64,000 nucleotides of DNA from Rhodococcus sp. ARC_M5 (GCF_022810405.1 NZ_JALGQE010000002.1:186001-250000); one strand, 5' to 3'; positions 27,916-39,057 are shown, numbered from the stretch's first letter. Notes: generated from the sequence alone by a model not told the origin. Made by a program: numbers and translations.

Positions 27916-28946
27916 GTTCGATGCGCGCCGTCCAGGTCGTCGGTTATCACAAGAAGCTGGAGATGACCGAGGTTCCCATTCCGGAGGTACAGGGCCCACT
28001 CGACGTCATCGTCAAGATCGGCGGCGCAGGCGTGTGCCGTACCGATTTGCACATCCTCGAAGGCCAGTGGGCCGAAAAGTCAGGCGTCACATTGCCTTAC
28101 ACCATCGGACACGAGAACGCGGGCTGGGTGCACGCCGTCGGATCGGCCGTCACCAACGTGCGCGAGGGCGATAAAGTGATCCTGCATCCACTCGTGACGT
28201 GTGGATTGTGCCGAGCCTGCCGGTCCGGTGACGACGTGCACTGCGAGACGAGCGATTTCCCCGGCATCGACACGAACGGCGGATACGCAGACTATCTGCG
28301 GACCAACGCGAGGACAGTCGTGAAGATCGACGACTCACTCGAACCATCCGCGGTGGCCGCACTGGCCGACGCCGGTTTGACGGCGTATCACGCTGCAGCC
28401 AAAGCGGCCCGACGCCTGACGCCGAGAGACAAGTGCGTCGTCATCGGAGCAGGCGGCCTCGGCCACATCGGTATCCAGGTGCTCGAGGCACTGTCGCCCG
28501 CGGAGCTCATCGTCATCGACCGCAACGCCGACGCCGTGAAGCTTGCCCTCACCCTGGGCGCCGATCACGCGGTGGTCGCCGACGGCAGTCAGGTCGATCA
28601 GGTCATGGAACTCACCGGCGGATTCGGTGCCGAGGTGGTACTCGACTTCGTCGGCGAGAACGGTTCCACCGCAGAAGGATTGGCGATGACCCGACGGGCC
28701 GGCGATTATCACGTCATCGGATACGGCGAGAATGTCGACGTGCCGACCATCGACCTGGTGTCGGCGGAGAAGAACATCGTCGGCAATCTCGTCGGGTCCT
28801 ACAACGACCTGTGCGATCTGATGTCGCTCGCTGCCCGCGGTGCCGTGAACCTGCATACGCAGACCTACGCACTGGACGACTTTCAGAGCGCTATCGACGA
28901 CCTCGACAACGGACGGGTGCGCGGCCGCGCGATTCTCGTACCGTGA
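27912..28946 (+). CDS. Zinc-dependent alcohol dehydrogenase
   Basis: 344 residues. Medium-chain dehydrogenase: catalytic zinc ligands in GVCRTDLHI and the GHENAG segment, a structural zinc site CGLCRACRSGDDVHC, and the coenzyme motif GAGGLGHIG. The residue ending the second beta strand (IVIDRN) favours NAD+. In propane-oxidation clusters the corresponding enzyme oxidises 2-propanol or a related secondary alcohol. It overlaps the DUF59 gene by 4 bp. The actual alcohol here is unknown because the monooxygenase that would supply it is absent. Confidence 0.92.
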   Translation: MSSMRAVQVVGYHKKLEMTEVPIPEVQGPLDVIVKIGGAGVCRTDLHILEGQWAEKSGVTLPYTIGHENAGWVHAVGSAVTNVREGDKVILHPLVTCGLCRACRSGDDVHCETSDFPGIDTNGGYADYLRTNARTVVKIDDSLEPSAVAALADAGLTAYHAAAKAARRLTPRDKCVVIGAGGLGHIGIQVLEALSPAELIVIDRNADAVKLALTLGADHAVVADGSQVDQVMELTGGFGAEVVLDFVGENGSTAEGLAMTRRAGDYHVIGYGENVDVPTIDLVSAEKNIVGNLVGSYNDLCDLMSLAARGAVNLHTQTYALDDFQSAIDDLDNGRVRGRAILVP

Positions 28947-28992
28947 AATCGGGTAGTACCCACCAGCACCATTCCAACTACGAGGAGCAACG

Positions 28993-29316
28993 TTGATCTT
29001 CATCACCGCAAAGTTCAAGGTGAAGCCCGAGCACGCCGACAACTGGCCCGAGATCTCGCGCGATTTCACCGAAGCATGCCAGGCCGAAGAAGGATGCCTC
29101 TGGTACTTCTGGTCGCGCACCCTGGACGACCCCACCGAATACGTCCTGGTGGAGGCGTTCGAGGATCCCGATGCCGGTGCCGCACATGTGAATTCGGATC
29201 ACTTCAAGCAGGCCCAGAAGGATCTCCCGCCGTACCTGGTGGAGACGCCGAAGATCATCAGCCAGGAAGTCGACGGCACCGACTGGAACGAACTGGGTGA
29301 GCTCGCGGTCGACTAG
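28993..29316 (+). CDS. Antibiotic biosynthesis monooxygenase (ABM)-domain protein
   Basis: 107 residues from a TTG start with GAGGAG upstream. A single ferredoxin-like ABM domain (FITAKFKVKPEHADNWPEI, SRTLDDPTEYVLVEAFED). Such small dimers act on quinones or heme-like substrates, or only bind them. It is 46 bp after the ADH gene on the same strand and may belong to that operon, where prm clusters instead carry a groEL. Its stop overlaps that of the convergent hydrolase by 4 bp. Confidence 0.85.
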   Translation: MIFITAKFKVKPEHADNWPEISRDFTEACQAEEGCLWYFWSRTLDDPTEYVLVEAFEDPDAGAAHVNSDHFKQAQKDLPPYLVETPKIISQEVDGTDWNELGELAVD

Positions 29317-30215
29317 TCCCTTTCGCGATCCCGGACCACCTGGCCCAGCGTCACGATCGCGTCGGCGAATTGCCCCGGCAACTCCTGAGGCGGGTTGTGG
29401 CCGCAATCGACCTGACGAACGTCGATCAGAGCGGTGAAGTGCGCCGCGTGGTCCGGGCGGCCGTACAGCGAGGCGACGGTGTCCTCGGTCGGATCGATCA
29501 CGACCGTGGGCACCGTGATCCTCGGCTGCTGTGTCAGCAACTCCTGCGTTGCTGCATAGGCCGGATCCCCGGTCTCGAGACCGTATCGGTGCCGGTAGGA
29601 ATGCACGGACACGTCCACGAAGTCGGGGTTGTCGAACGAGGGTGCGGTGGCCGCGAACTCGGAGTCACCGAACCGCCAGGTGGGCGACCAGTCCGTCCAC
29701 AGCGTCTGCGCGATCTCTGCGCGATAAGCCGCCAGCCCGGCCCGGCCTCGCTCGGAGTGCAGGTAGTACTGGTACCAGTACCGCTTCTCGAGGTGCGGCG
29801 GCACCGGCGTGGACACAGCGGCAGCGATGTCCTGGACCAGATATCCGGACACGCTCACCAGGCCCGACACCAGCTCCGGCCACAGCGCGGCGACGACGCA
29901 CGCTGCTCGCCCACCCCAGTCGTAGCCGGCGATGATGGGCTCGTTCAGGTCCAGCGCGATGATCAGCTCGCGGAGGTCGTGGCCGATCGCGGCCTGCTCA
30001 CCGGAGCGCATCGTGTCGGCGTCGACGAAGCGGGTCGGTCCGAAGCCGCGCAGGTACGGCACCACCACGTCGTAACCGGATTCGGCGAGCAGCCTGGCGA
30101 CGTCATCGTAGGACCTGGTGTCGTAAGGAAACCCGTGCAGCAGCACCACCGAGCGGCCGGACGGATCACCGAAGCGGTCGAACACCACATCCAGCACCCC
30201 TGCGCGAATCATCAT
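29313..30215 (-). CDS. Alpha/beta hydrolase, epoxide hydrolase-like
   Basis: 300 residues. The nucleophile elbow reads GYDWGG, so the nucleophile is aspartate, as in epoxide hydrolases and haloalkane dehalogenases, not serine. HGFPYDTRSY supplies the oxyanion region (HGxP motif of epoxide hydrolases) and a late VDCGHNPPQ the histidine. The likely reaction is opening of an epoxide or removal of a halide. It is convergent with the ABM gene. An epoxide hydrolase beside prm-type genes would suit alkene oxidation, but this link is inference. Confidence 0.88.
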   Translation of the reverse strand: MMIRAGVLDVVFDRFGDPSGRSVVLLHGFPYDTRSYDDVARLLAESGYDVVVPYLRGFGPTRFVDADTMRSGEQAAIGHDLRELIIALDLNEPIIAGYDWGGRAACVVAALWPELVSGLVSVSGYLVQDIAAAVSTPVPPHLEKRYWYQYYLHSERGRAGLAAYRAEIAQTLWTDWSPTWRFGDSEFAATAPSFDNPDFVDVSVHSYRHRYGLETGDPAYAATQELLTQQPRITVPTVVIDPTEDTVASLYGRPDHAAHFTALIDVRQVDCGHNPPQELPGQFADAIVTLGQVVRDRERD

Positions 30216-30255
30216 GAGTCAATGCTCGCATTGTGATGCCGGACCGCGCCGACGG

Positions 30256-31044
30256 TCAGCTGCTCAGCACGTCCTGCATGCCGGGAGCGAGGACATCGGA
30301 CAGGTCGGTCCATGGGACTGTGATCGTGATGAGGCCGAGGCCATAGGCCCCAACCTGGTAGTCACCGAAGTGAATGTTCATCCCCTCCGGTGATGCCGTC
30401 CAGTTGCCGAAGTTGGCCACCGTCGGCTCGATGCCCGAGCGCTCGAAGCTCTCGCCTGCCCGGGTGGTCGGCAGAATCTCCGCTGCTCGTTCGGACAGCC
30501 TGGACAGACCGGAATCCAAGTCGGTGAAGGCATCGCCCAGAGAGATCGGTTGCGCGGTGTCGGCGTCGATCGTGACGGTCGCAAGCAGTGAATTACCGTG
30601 CGCTCCGGGCGGCACTGCGATCCAATCCGTGATCTGTTCGGCACTGATCACGCGCCGGCCGACGTAGGTCGCACCCGTCGAGTAGCCGTCGCTGAGAGCG
30701 AAGTCGTATCCGTAGTCGCCGTCGATCTGATCTTGCAACGCAGCGCGCATCGACTCGTTGAACTCCGCCGTCACGGCGGGATCCCCGCCACTGAGCTGCG
30801 GAATCGCGACGTCGTAGGTGGCATTCTCCGTCGATCCGGTGATCCGAGTGCTGCCGACGACGTACGGCTCCGCGGATTCGGAGCTGATGGGCGGAGTTGC
30901 ACTCGTCGGCTCGGCGCGCTGAGCGGTGACTGTGACATCGGTAGTCGTCGGTGCGGACGCGGGCGTGGCGCTTCCAGAGGTGGAACATCCCGCTAGGGCC
31001 GCGGTCACGGCAAGTGCGGCGGCCAACGAGCGAATACGAGTCAT
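30256..31044 (-). CDS. Lipoprotein with RsiV-type DUF3298 domain
   Basis: 262 residues. A lipobox (AALAVTAALAGC, Cys19) marks a lipoprotein, then a Thr/Ser/Ala-rich linker to about residue 60. The rest resembles the extracytoplasmic region of RsiV and related mycobacterial proteins (YDVAIPQLSG, followed by the DUF3298 segment with SLGDAFTDLDSGLSRL). RsiV proteins sense lysozyme as anti-sigma factors, but this one has no cytoplasmic sigma-binding part. Role unknown. Short gap to the upstream hydrolase gene. Confidence 0.82.
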   Translation of the reverse strand: MTRIRSLAAALAVTAALAGCSTSGSATPASAPTTTDVTVTAQRAEPTSATPPISSESAEPYVVGSTRITGSTENATYDVAIPQLSGGDPAVTAEFNESMRAALQDQIDGDYGYDFALSDGYSTGATYVGRRVISAEQITDWIAVPPGAHGNSLLATVTIDADTAQPISLGDAFTDLDSGLSRLSERAAEILPTTRAGESFERSGIEPTVANFGNWTASPEGMNIHFGDYQVGAYGLGLITITVPWTDLSDVLAPGMQDVLSS

Positions 31045-31165
31045 GACCGACCCTAACCACTGCGCGACGCCTCACTCAATAGGAAACAGCTGCGGAGCAC
31101 AGACGCCGCAGCTACCGTCGAACCGTCCGGTTCGTGTCGACCGGCCACGTTTCGGAGGGAGTTCG

Positions 31166-31519
31166 ATGAGAACGACGAGCATCATCACCAATCTGCGCGT
31201 GCCGAACGTGGACGCGGCCAAGTCGTACTACTCCGAGTTTCTCGGTCTGCGTTCGGAGGAGTTCGATATGGGGTGGGTTGCGCGGCTGACGTCGCCCGAT
31301 CGCCCGGTCAGCGTTCAGCTGGTCACCCGCGACGAGAGCGCACCGGAGGATTCTGTGATGTCGGTGCACACCGACGATGTCGAGGGCGCGTACGCCGAAG
31401 CGCAGAAGCTCGGCTACGAGATCGTGTATCCGTTGACCACCGAGCCGTGGGGCGTGCGCCGCTTCTTCGTTCGCGCTCCCGACGGCAACGTCATCAACAT
31501 CGCGAATCACCGGGACTGA
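31166..31519 (+). CDS. VOC-superfamily (glyoxalase/bleomycin-resistance-like) protein
   Basis: 117 residues from the ATG with GGAGGGA upstream; an 80-codon upstream extension of the frame is non-coding. One VOC domain made of two beta-alpha-beta-beta-beta units (ITNLRVPNVDAAKSYYSEFL and HTDDVEGAYAEAQKLG), with end motif RRFFVRAPDGNVINIANH. These proteins bind a metal and act on varied small molecules; specificity is not readable. A bidirectional terminator shared with groEL follows. Confidence 0.88.
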   Translation: MRTTSIITNLRVPNVDAAKSYYSEFLGLRSEEFDMGWVARLTSPDRPVSVQLVTRDESAPEDSVMSVHTDDVEGAYAEAQKLGYEIVYPLTTEPWGVRRFFVRAPDGNVINIANHRD

Positions 31520-31582
31520 CTGCTTCGGAATCGGGTGCAGCTGACCGCGCCCAGCGCGGCCCACTGCACCGGATTCGAACAC

Positions 31583-31622
31583 GAAAAAGCCCGAACCCCT
31601 CGAAAGGGAGTCGGGCTTTTTC
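31583..31622. terminator. Bidirectional terminator between VOC gene and groEL
   Basis: 12-bp stem GAAAAAGCCCGA / TCGGGCTTTTTC with an internal loop containing a second small stem. T-runs on both strands make it a classic intrinsic terminator for both convergent genes. Confidence 0.92.
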
Positions 31623-31637
31623 AGCGTGGGGCTGGAC

Positions 31638-33396
<1,759 letters not shown>

Positions 33397-33406
33397 ACTG
33401 CATTTC

Positions 33407-33431
33407 TAGCACTCGCCCATGGCGAGTGCAA
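33407..33431. promoter_or_regulatory. CIRCE element 2 (HrcA operator)
   Basis: TAGCACTC-N9-GAGTGCAA: one base off symmetry and closest to the consensus TTAGCACTC-N9-GAGTGCTAA, 10 bp from element 1. Tandem CIRCE sites are the usual arrangement at actinobacterial groEL2. Confidence 0.93.
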
Positions 33432-33668
33432 GGTCGTCCGCCATCGGCGAACCGCCGCACCCCCATGCCCGACGCCACCGCGCGGCGAAAGTCGCGAGCG
33501 GATGCTCGGTCGAGCCGTCGTTCGTGACGCACTGTTCACACCCGTACGCATTGTTAACATCCGAATGCAGTGCATCGAACCCTCGACACCAATACCGTTG
33601 AGCAACAACAGCTTCGACGTCAGAAAATTCGGACGAAACCCCACAAATCCGACAGCAAGGATCGAAAC
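33432..33668 (+). other. Intergenic leader between CIRCE sites and permease gene
   Basis: About 237 bp without a convincing gene. It probably holds the promoter and leader of the permease gene; the AT-rich stretch around 33551-33562 (GCATTGTTAACA) could be part of the promoter. No riboswitch-like fold was recognised. The permease frame is open for 33 codons upstream of its start here, without a ribosome-binding site. Confidence 0.4.
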
Positions 33669-35150
33669 ATGTCCGATACGGTCGACACCTCGTACGACAA
33701 CTCGGCGATGGACCACGAGGAAGAGGGTTATCACAAGGGCCTCAAACCTCGGCAGTTGCAGATGATCGCGATCGGCGGTGCGATCGGCACCGGCCTGTTC
33801 CTCGGCGCGGGTGGACGCCTCGCCAGCGCCGGGCCCGGCCTCTTCCTCGCCTATGCCCTCTGCGGCATCTTCGTCTTCTTCATCCTGCGCGCACTCGGCG
33901 AGCTGGTGCTGCATCGCCCGTCCTCGGGCAGCTTCGTCTCGTACGCGCGCGAGTTCTTCGGCGAGAAGGCAGCGTTCGTCGCGGGCTGGATGTACTTCCT
34001 GAACTGGGCGATGACGGCCATCGTGGACGTCACCGCCATCGCGACGTACATGCATTACTGGGGCAGCTTCGAGGTGATTCCACAGTGGGTCATCGCCTTG
34101 ATCGCACTGGTCATCGTCATGAGTCTGAACCTCGTCTCGGTCAAGTGGTTCGGTGAGATGGAATTCTGGGCAGCAATCATCAAGGTCATCGCGTTGGTGA
34201 CGTTCCTGATCGTGGGCGTGGTGTTCCTCGCGGGTCGCATCCCCGTCGGTACCCAGATGCCGGGCATCAGTCTCATCACCGACAACGGCGGCCTGTTCCC
34301 GTCGGGTGCGTGGCCGCTGGTCATCGTCATCTCTGGCGTCGTGTTCGCCTATGCTGCAGTCGAATTGGTCGGTACGGCCGCCGGCGAGACCGAGAACCCG
34401 GAGAAGATCATGCCGCGGGCGATCAACTCGGTCATCGCCCGTATCGCACTGTTCTACGTCGGTTCGCTGGTGCTGCTGGCCCTACTGATGCCGTACACCG
34501 CGTACCAGTCCGGCACCTCGCCGTTCGTCACGTTCTTCTCGAGCATCGGCCTCGGCGGCGCGGGCACCATCATGAACATCGTCGTGCTCACGGCGGCCCT
34601 GTCCAGCCTCAATGCCGGGCTGTACTCGACGGGCCGCATCCTGCGGTCGATGGCGATGAACGGCAGTGCGCCGGAGTTCACCAAGAAGATGACCAAGGGC
34701 GGAGTTCCGTTCGGCGGCATCCTGCTCACCTGTTTCATCACACTGTTCGGTGTGGCGCTCAACGCCATCGCCCCTGGCGAGGCGTTCGAGATCGTGTTGA
34801 ACATGTCCGCACTGGGCATCATCGCCAGCTGGGCCACCATCGTGCTGTGCCAGATCCAGTTGTTCCGTTGGTCGAAGAAGGGCATCGTGGAGCGGCCCAA
34901 GTTCCGCCTCTTCGGGGCGCCGTACACCAGCTACGCGACGCTGGTGTTCCTGTTCGGCGTGCTGGTGCTGATGGCCTTCGACGCCCCGATCGGCTCGTGG
35001 ACCATCGCCACCCTGGTCGTCATCGTCCCGGCACTGATCGGTGGCTGGTTCCTGGTGCGCACCAAGGTGCTCACCGTCGCCGAGGAACGACTCGGGTACA
35101 CCGGCCAATACCCGGTTGTGGCCAATCGCCCGACCGAACCGGAGGAGTAG
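33669..35150 (+). CDS. Amino acid permease, paralogue of the aspA-operon permease
   Basis: 493 residues from the ATG at 33669 (GGATCG upstream); the frame is open for 33 codons before it. Twelve predicted membrane segments with the signatures [16 protein letters not shown] and [20 protein letters not shown]. It is very similar along its length to the permease at 18168-19607, differing mainly in the first 20 residues and loops. Both belong to the AnsP/GabP/CycA branch. This copy stands alone, so its substrate is less constrained. Confidence 0.93.
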   Translation: MSDTVDTSYDNSAMDHEEEGYHKGLKPRQLQMIAIGGAIGTGLFLGAGGRLASAGPGLFLAYALCGIFVFFILRALGELVLHRPSSGSFVSYAREFFGEKAAFVAGWMYFLNWAMTAIVDVTAIATYMHYWGSFEVIPQWVIALIALVIVMSLNLVSVKWFGEMEFWAAIIKVIALVTFLIVGVVFLAGRIPVGTQMPGISLITDNGGLFPSGAWPLVIVISGVVFAYAAVELVGTAAGETENPEKIMPRAINSVIARIALFYVGSLVLLALLMPYTAYQSGTSPFVTFFSSIGLGGAGTIMNIVVLTAALSSLNAGLYSTGRILRSMAMNGSAPEFTKKMTKGGVPFGGILLTCFITLFGVALNAIAPGEAFEIVLNMSALGIIASWATIVLCQIQLFRWSKKGIVERPKFRLFGAPYTSYATLVFLFGVLVLMAFDAPIGSWTIATLVVIVPALIGGWFLVRTKVLTVAEERLGYTGQYPVVANRPTEPEE

Positions 35151-35187
35151 CGATCTCGCGTGGCGGGGCTCGCAGGCACGGGCCCTG

Positions 35188-36102
35188 TCACGTGGATTTC
35201 AGCCAACGAGAGCGAGTGAACGGCGACCGTCGCGGCGGCGGTTCCGGAACTCCGGCTGTCACTGCCGCCGCCACCGCGTCGCTGAGCTCGGCGCAGGTTC
35301 GGAAGCGATCCGACGGATCCTTCGCCAACGCCCTCGCGACCACCGCGTCGAGCCCCCGCGGCAACGAGCGTCGACGACGCGTCACCGACGGCGGCTCGGA
35401 AGTGAGATGTGCAGCAGTGATGGCAAACGGCGTGGCCAGTGGATACGGCGTCCGGCCGGTCGCCAGTTCGACCAGCGTCGCCCCCAGTCCGTAGACGTCG
35501 GTCTGCGCACTCGGCACTCCCCCACGGAGCAGCTCCGGTGCCGCATACGGGATGGATGCCATCACCGTCCCACCCGCAGCGAGCGGAGTCGAATCACCCA
35601 GCAGGCGTGCAATTCCCCAGTCGGACAACAACACCTGCTCGTAGCCGTCGAATCGCTCGGTGGAGATGAGAGTGTTCGCCGGCTTGACGTCCCGATGCAC
35701 GACGCCCTGCGAGTGGGCGTAGTCGAGTCCCTTGGCCACCTCGGCGACGATGCGCGCCACCCGGGAGACGTCGAGTGCGATCTGTCCGCGGGCAACGAGC
35801 CGCGCGGCGCTGTAGCCGTCCACGTAGTGCATGGACATCCACAGCCGGTGCTCGAACTCACCATGTTCGTGCACCGACACGATGTTCGGGTGCACCAGCC
35901 GTGCGGCGACGGCCGCTTCCATCCGAAACTTGTTGCGCAGCCTCGGGGATCGCGACGCGTGCCGGTCCAGAATCTTGAGAGCCTCTAGCCGATCGTGGCC
36001 GCGCCCGAGAACCAGGTACACCTCGCTCATACCGCCGACCCCGAGACGTCGCTGAATCCGAAAACCCGCGAACTCCGAACCCGACTGCAATCGACTGGTC
36101 AC
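35188..36102 (-). CDS. Soluble serine/threonine protein kinase
   Basis: 304 residues from a GTG at 36102, where the kinase fold begins (FAGFRIQRRLGVGGMSEVYL); the frame is open for 57 codons upstream, which are Cys-rich and not family-like. Complete Hanks-type domain: glycine loop GVGGMSEV, Lys43 (ALKIL), HRDVKPAN with Asp138, and YAAPELL. The metal motif is DWG (161-163) rather than DFG. The protein ends about 15 residues after the domain with no membrane segment or PASTA repeats, so it is probably cytoplasmic. Targets unknown; a BCCT transporter gene diverges from it. Confidence 0.88.
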   Translation of the reverse strand: MTSRLQSGSEFAGFRIQRRLGVGGMSEVYLVLGRGHDRLEALKILDRHASRSPRLRNKFRMEAAVAARLVHPNIVSVHEHGEFEHRLWMSMHYVDGYSAARLVARGQIALDVSRVARIVAEVAKGLDYAHSQGVVHRDVKPANTLISTERFDGYEQVLLSDWGIARLLGDSTPLAAGGTVMASIPYAAPELLRGGVPSAQTDVYGLGATLVELATGRTPYPLATPFAITAAHLTSEPPSVTRRRRSLPRGLDAVVARALAKDPSDRFRTCAELSDAVAAAVTAGVPEPPPRRSPFTRSRWLKST

Positions 36103-36390
36103 CGAATGACCTGCTGCACAGCATTGTTCACGCCGCGAAATGCAAGGGGTGATACAACCGGACACGTCCGCAGCATCGGCAGAACTGTAGTCCGTTCGGC
36201 TGCTCGGGGCGACTCGACGGAAACCGCACGCATGCCTGTTTCCCAGTTCGGCAGCCCTCACGAGTTTCGCCACCAGCGCCGATGTCGTTTATGGTGATAG
36301 CCGGTACTTGACCGAAACAAGAGAAGAAGAACGGCAAACCGATAGTGGTCAGCCGATTGCGGTGACTCGAGTTGTAAGGAAGTCAAGTAA

Positions 36391-38256
36391 GTGAAAGCAA
36401 TAAAGGAAGCCTGGGGAGGCCTGCTCAAGCCGGTCTTCATCCCAGCATCGATCATCATCTTCGTCATGATCGCCTTCTCCGTAATCTACGCGAGCACGGC
36501 GGCAGATTCGTTCGACAAGCTCAACAAGGCCATCACGGCAGGCGTCGGCTGGTGGTACATCCTCGCCGCGACCGGTTTCGTGCTGTTCGCCCTGTACTGC
36601 GGATTGAGCCGAGTCGGCAACATCCGCCTCGGCCGCGACGACGAGAAGCCCGAGTTCGGCGTCCTCTCGTGGTTCGCCATGCTGTTCTCCGCGGGCATGG
36701 GCATCGGCCTGGTGTTCTACGGTGTTGCCGAGCCGCTCTCGCACTACGTGACGCCCCCCGAGGCCGGTGGCCTCCCCGGCAGCACCGACCCGGCTGCGCG
36801 TCAGGCCATGGAGCTCACGCTGTTCCATTGGGGCCTGCACGCCTGGGCGATCTACGTCGTAGTCGGCCTCGGCATGGCGTACATGACGTACCGCAAGGGG
36901 CGCCCGCTGACCGTCCGCTGGCTGCTCGAACCGTTGCTCGGCCGCAAGCGCATCGAGGGCCCGATCGGTCACACCATCGACACCGTCGCGATCGTGGGCA
37001 CCCTGTTCGGTGTTGCGACCTCACTCGGATTCGGCGTCCAACAGATCTCCGCGGGTCTCGAGTTCCTGGGCTGGGTCGAGACCACCAACCTGTTCGTGAT
37101 CGTGCTCATCGCAGTGATCACCGGCATCGCCACCTTCTCCGTGGTCAGTGGCGTGTCCAAGGGACTCAAGTGGCTCTCGAACATCAACATGGGACTGGCG
37201 GCCTCGCTCGCGCTGTTCGTGCTGCTCCTCGGTCCGACGCTGTTCCTGATGCAGTCCTGGGTTCAGAACCTCGGCGGCTACGTTCAAGCCCTGCCCGAGC
37301 TGTCCCTGCGCACCTCCCCCTTCTCCGACGACGGATGGGCCGGCGGGTGGACCATCTTCTACTGGGGTTGGTGGATGAGCTGGGCACCGTTCGTCGGCAT
37401 GTTCATCGCACGCATCTCGCGTGGACGCACCATCCGTGAATTCGTCTTCGGCGTGCTGCTGGCACCGACCATCGTGGGATCGCTGTGGTTCACCATCTTC
37501 GGCGACACCGGCATCCTGCGTCAGCGCAACGACGGCGATCTGCTCGACGCCGAAGGAGCGGTGAACAACAACACCAGCCTGTTCCAGGTACTCGATGGCC
37601 TGCCCATCGCCGTCCTCACCAGCGTCATCGCCATCGCGGTGATCGTGTTCTTCTTCGTGACGTCCTCGGACTCAGGATCGCTGGTGATCGACATCCTCGC
37701 AACCGGCGGCGAGCTGGAAACCCCGAAGATCACGCGCGTCTACTGGGCCGTTCTTCAGGGCGTGGCGGCAGCCGTCTTGCTCCTGGTCGGTGGAACCAGT
37801 TCTCTGACTGCGTTGCAGACGATGTCGATCGCGACAGCGGTGCCGTTCTCGATCGTGCTGGTGCTGGCGTGTGTGTCGATGCTCAAGGCGTTCCGCTACG
37901 ACGTCGCTACGACCCCGCGTTATCTACGAGTGACCGCGACGCCGGACGTCACGGAGGACCAGCCCGAGGCACCGACGCCCCAGGCTGAGCGCAAGCGAGC
38001 AACCGCCGGGATTTCGTCGACGTTCTCCGGTCTGACACCGTCCAAGTCGGGGCTTACACCCCCGCTCACCGACGGAAGTGTCGTACTCGCGGTGCACGAG
38101 GTGCCCACCGAGCAACTCGAGATTCATCCGGAGACGGGCGCAGTGGAGTACTCCGGCGACAATGCTCCGGTCGATCCCTTGGGCGGCGAGGTCTTCGACA
38201 CTCAGGAGTTCGCGGACTCCGCCGAAGGACACAACCAGAACAACCACTCCAGCTGA
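36391..38256 (+). CDS. BCCT-family osmolyte transporter
   Basis: 621 residues from a GTG with AAGGA upstream. Betaine/carnitine/choline transporter with twelve membrane segments; marks are FSAGMGIGLVFYGVAEP, the tryptophan-rich TIFYWGWWMSWAPFVGMFIARISRGR and TSSDSGSLVIDI. Sodium-coupled uptake of betaine, ectoine or a similar solute is expected. A hydrophilic C-terminal tail of about 110 residues is rich in Pro, Thr, Asp and Glu; in BetP such a tail senses osmotic stress, but this one is acidic rather than basic. Divergent from a protein kinase gene over 288 bp with no other recognised feature. Confidence 0.95.
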   Translation: MKAIKEAWGGLLKPVFIPASIIIFVMIAFSVIYASTAADSFDKLNKAITAGVGWWYILAATGFVLFALYCGLSRVGNIRLGRDDEKPEFGVLSWFAMLFSAGMGIGLVFYGVAEPLSHYVTPPEAGGLPGSTDPAARQAMELTLFHWGLHAWAIYVVVGLGMAYMTYRKGRPLTVRWLLEPLLGRKRIEGPIGHTIDTVAIVGTLFGVATSLGFGVQQISAGLEFLGWVETTNLFVIVLIAVITGIATFSVVSGVSKGLKWLSNINMGLAASLALFVLLLGPTLFLMQSWVQNLGGYVQALPELSLRTSPFSDDGWAGGWTIFYWGWWMSWAPFVGMFIARISRGRTIREFVFGVLLAPTIVGSLWFTIFGDTGILRQRNDGDLLDAEGAVNNNTSLFQVLDGLPIAVLTSVIAIAVIVFFFVTSSDSGSLVIDILATGGELETPKITRVYWAVLQGVAAAVLLLVGGTSSLTALQTMSIATAVPFSIVLVLACVSMLKAFRYDVATTPRYLRVTATPDVTEDQPEAPTPQAERKRATAGISSTFSGLTPSKSGLTPPLTDGSVVLAVHEVPTEQLEIHPETGAVEYSGDNAPVDPLGGEVFDTQEFADSAEGHNQNNHSS

Positions 38257-38274
38257 TCCGACTCGACCACTTCT

Positions 38275-38301
38275 GGCCCTCGCGAATCTCTCGCGGGGGT
38301 C
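38275..38301. terminator. Terminator between BCCT gene and hxlR-type gene
   Basis: An 11-bp stem (38275-38285 with 38291-38301, two G-T pairs) and a 5-nt loop between the convergent BCCT and HxlR-type genes, overlapping the latter's stop by 2 bp. Confidence 0.7.
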
Positions 38302-38629
38302 AGAGGTTGTTCGAAGCCCATTCCGTGAGCGCGCGCAGTGACGGCAGCAGCGCCTCACCGGCCGGCGTCAGGCTGTACTCCACCGAGATCGGCGGCCCGT
38401 CGCCGACGGTGCGCGCCACCAGGCCTGCTTTCCCGAGTTCTCCCAGACGTTCCGACAGCACCGAGTCACTGATGCCACCGACGGCACGGCGCAGGTCGGA
38501 GAACCCCATCGGTCCGTTCATCAGCGTCGCAAGAAGAATTCCGTTCCACCTCTTGCCGAGAAAGCCGAAGGCTTTGGCCAGCGCTCCGTCGCAGGCACGC
38601 GGTGGGTGAGGCTCTCCGTTGACTGCCAT
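38300..38629 (-). CDS. HxlR-family transcriptional regulator
   Basis: 109 residues. Winged helix of the HxlR type: a conserved cysteine near the N-terminus (RACDGALAKAFGFLGKRWN), recognition region GISDSVLSERLGELGKAGLV and wing VEYSLTPAGEAL. HxlR regulators often sense aldehydes or oxidants through that cysteine. It is divergent from the DoxX gene, a common pairing, and likely represses it. No clear palindrome was seen in the 65-bp gap. Confidence 0.92.
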   Translation of the reverse strand: MAVNGEPHPPRACDGALAKAFGFLGKRWNGILLATLMNGPMGFSDLRRAVGGISDSVLSERLGELGKAGLVARTVGDGPPISVEYSLTPAGEALLPSLRALTEWASNNL

Positions 38630-38694
38630 GGCTCCACCTTACCGAGGGTGCTACAGTCCGCCTTGCTGCTTCTGAATTGCTAGTGGCCTCAGAA

Positions 38695-39057
38695 ATGAAA
38701 GCAGGGCTCATGTTCATCGCAACCGCCGTCGTCTCGGTCGTGCTCGCCGTCGCACTCACGTTCTCCGCCATCGGGAAACTGACGAAGAATCCCTCCGTCG
38801 TCCCCATGCTCGAGCAGGTCGGCGTGCCGGCAAACAGGATTCCCTGGCTCGCATATGCGGAACTACTCGGTGCCGTCGGTCTCCTGGTGGGTCTCTACCT
38901 CTGGCCCATCGGCGTCGCAGCCGCCGTCGGTGTCGTTCTCTACTTCGTCGGAGCAGTCGTCGCCCACGTGCGGATCAAGGACAAGGACTTCGCTCCGGCC
39001 GCAGGGCTGGCCGTCTTCGCCGTCGTCGCGCTGGTGCTACGGGTGCTCAGCGCCTGA
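38695..39057 (+). CDS. DoxX-family membrane protein
   Basis: 120 residues from the ATG at 38695; an ATG at 38710 with AGGG upstream is an alternative. Four membrane helices, with AVALTFSAIGKLTKNPSV and the AELLGAVGLLVGL segment typical of DoxX-like proteins. Relatives in mycobacteria work with SseA and SodA in redox balance. Probably controlled by the divergent HxlR regulator. Its 3' end overlaps the convergent DJ-1-type gene by 21 bp. Confidence 0.88.
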   Translation: MKAGLMFIATAVVSVVLAVALTFSAIGKLTKNPSVVPMLEQVGVPANRIPWLAYAELLGAVGLLVGLYLWPIGVAAAVGVVLYFVGAVVAHVRIKDKDFAPAAGLAVFAVVALVLRVLSA

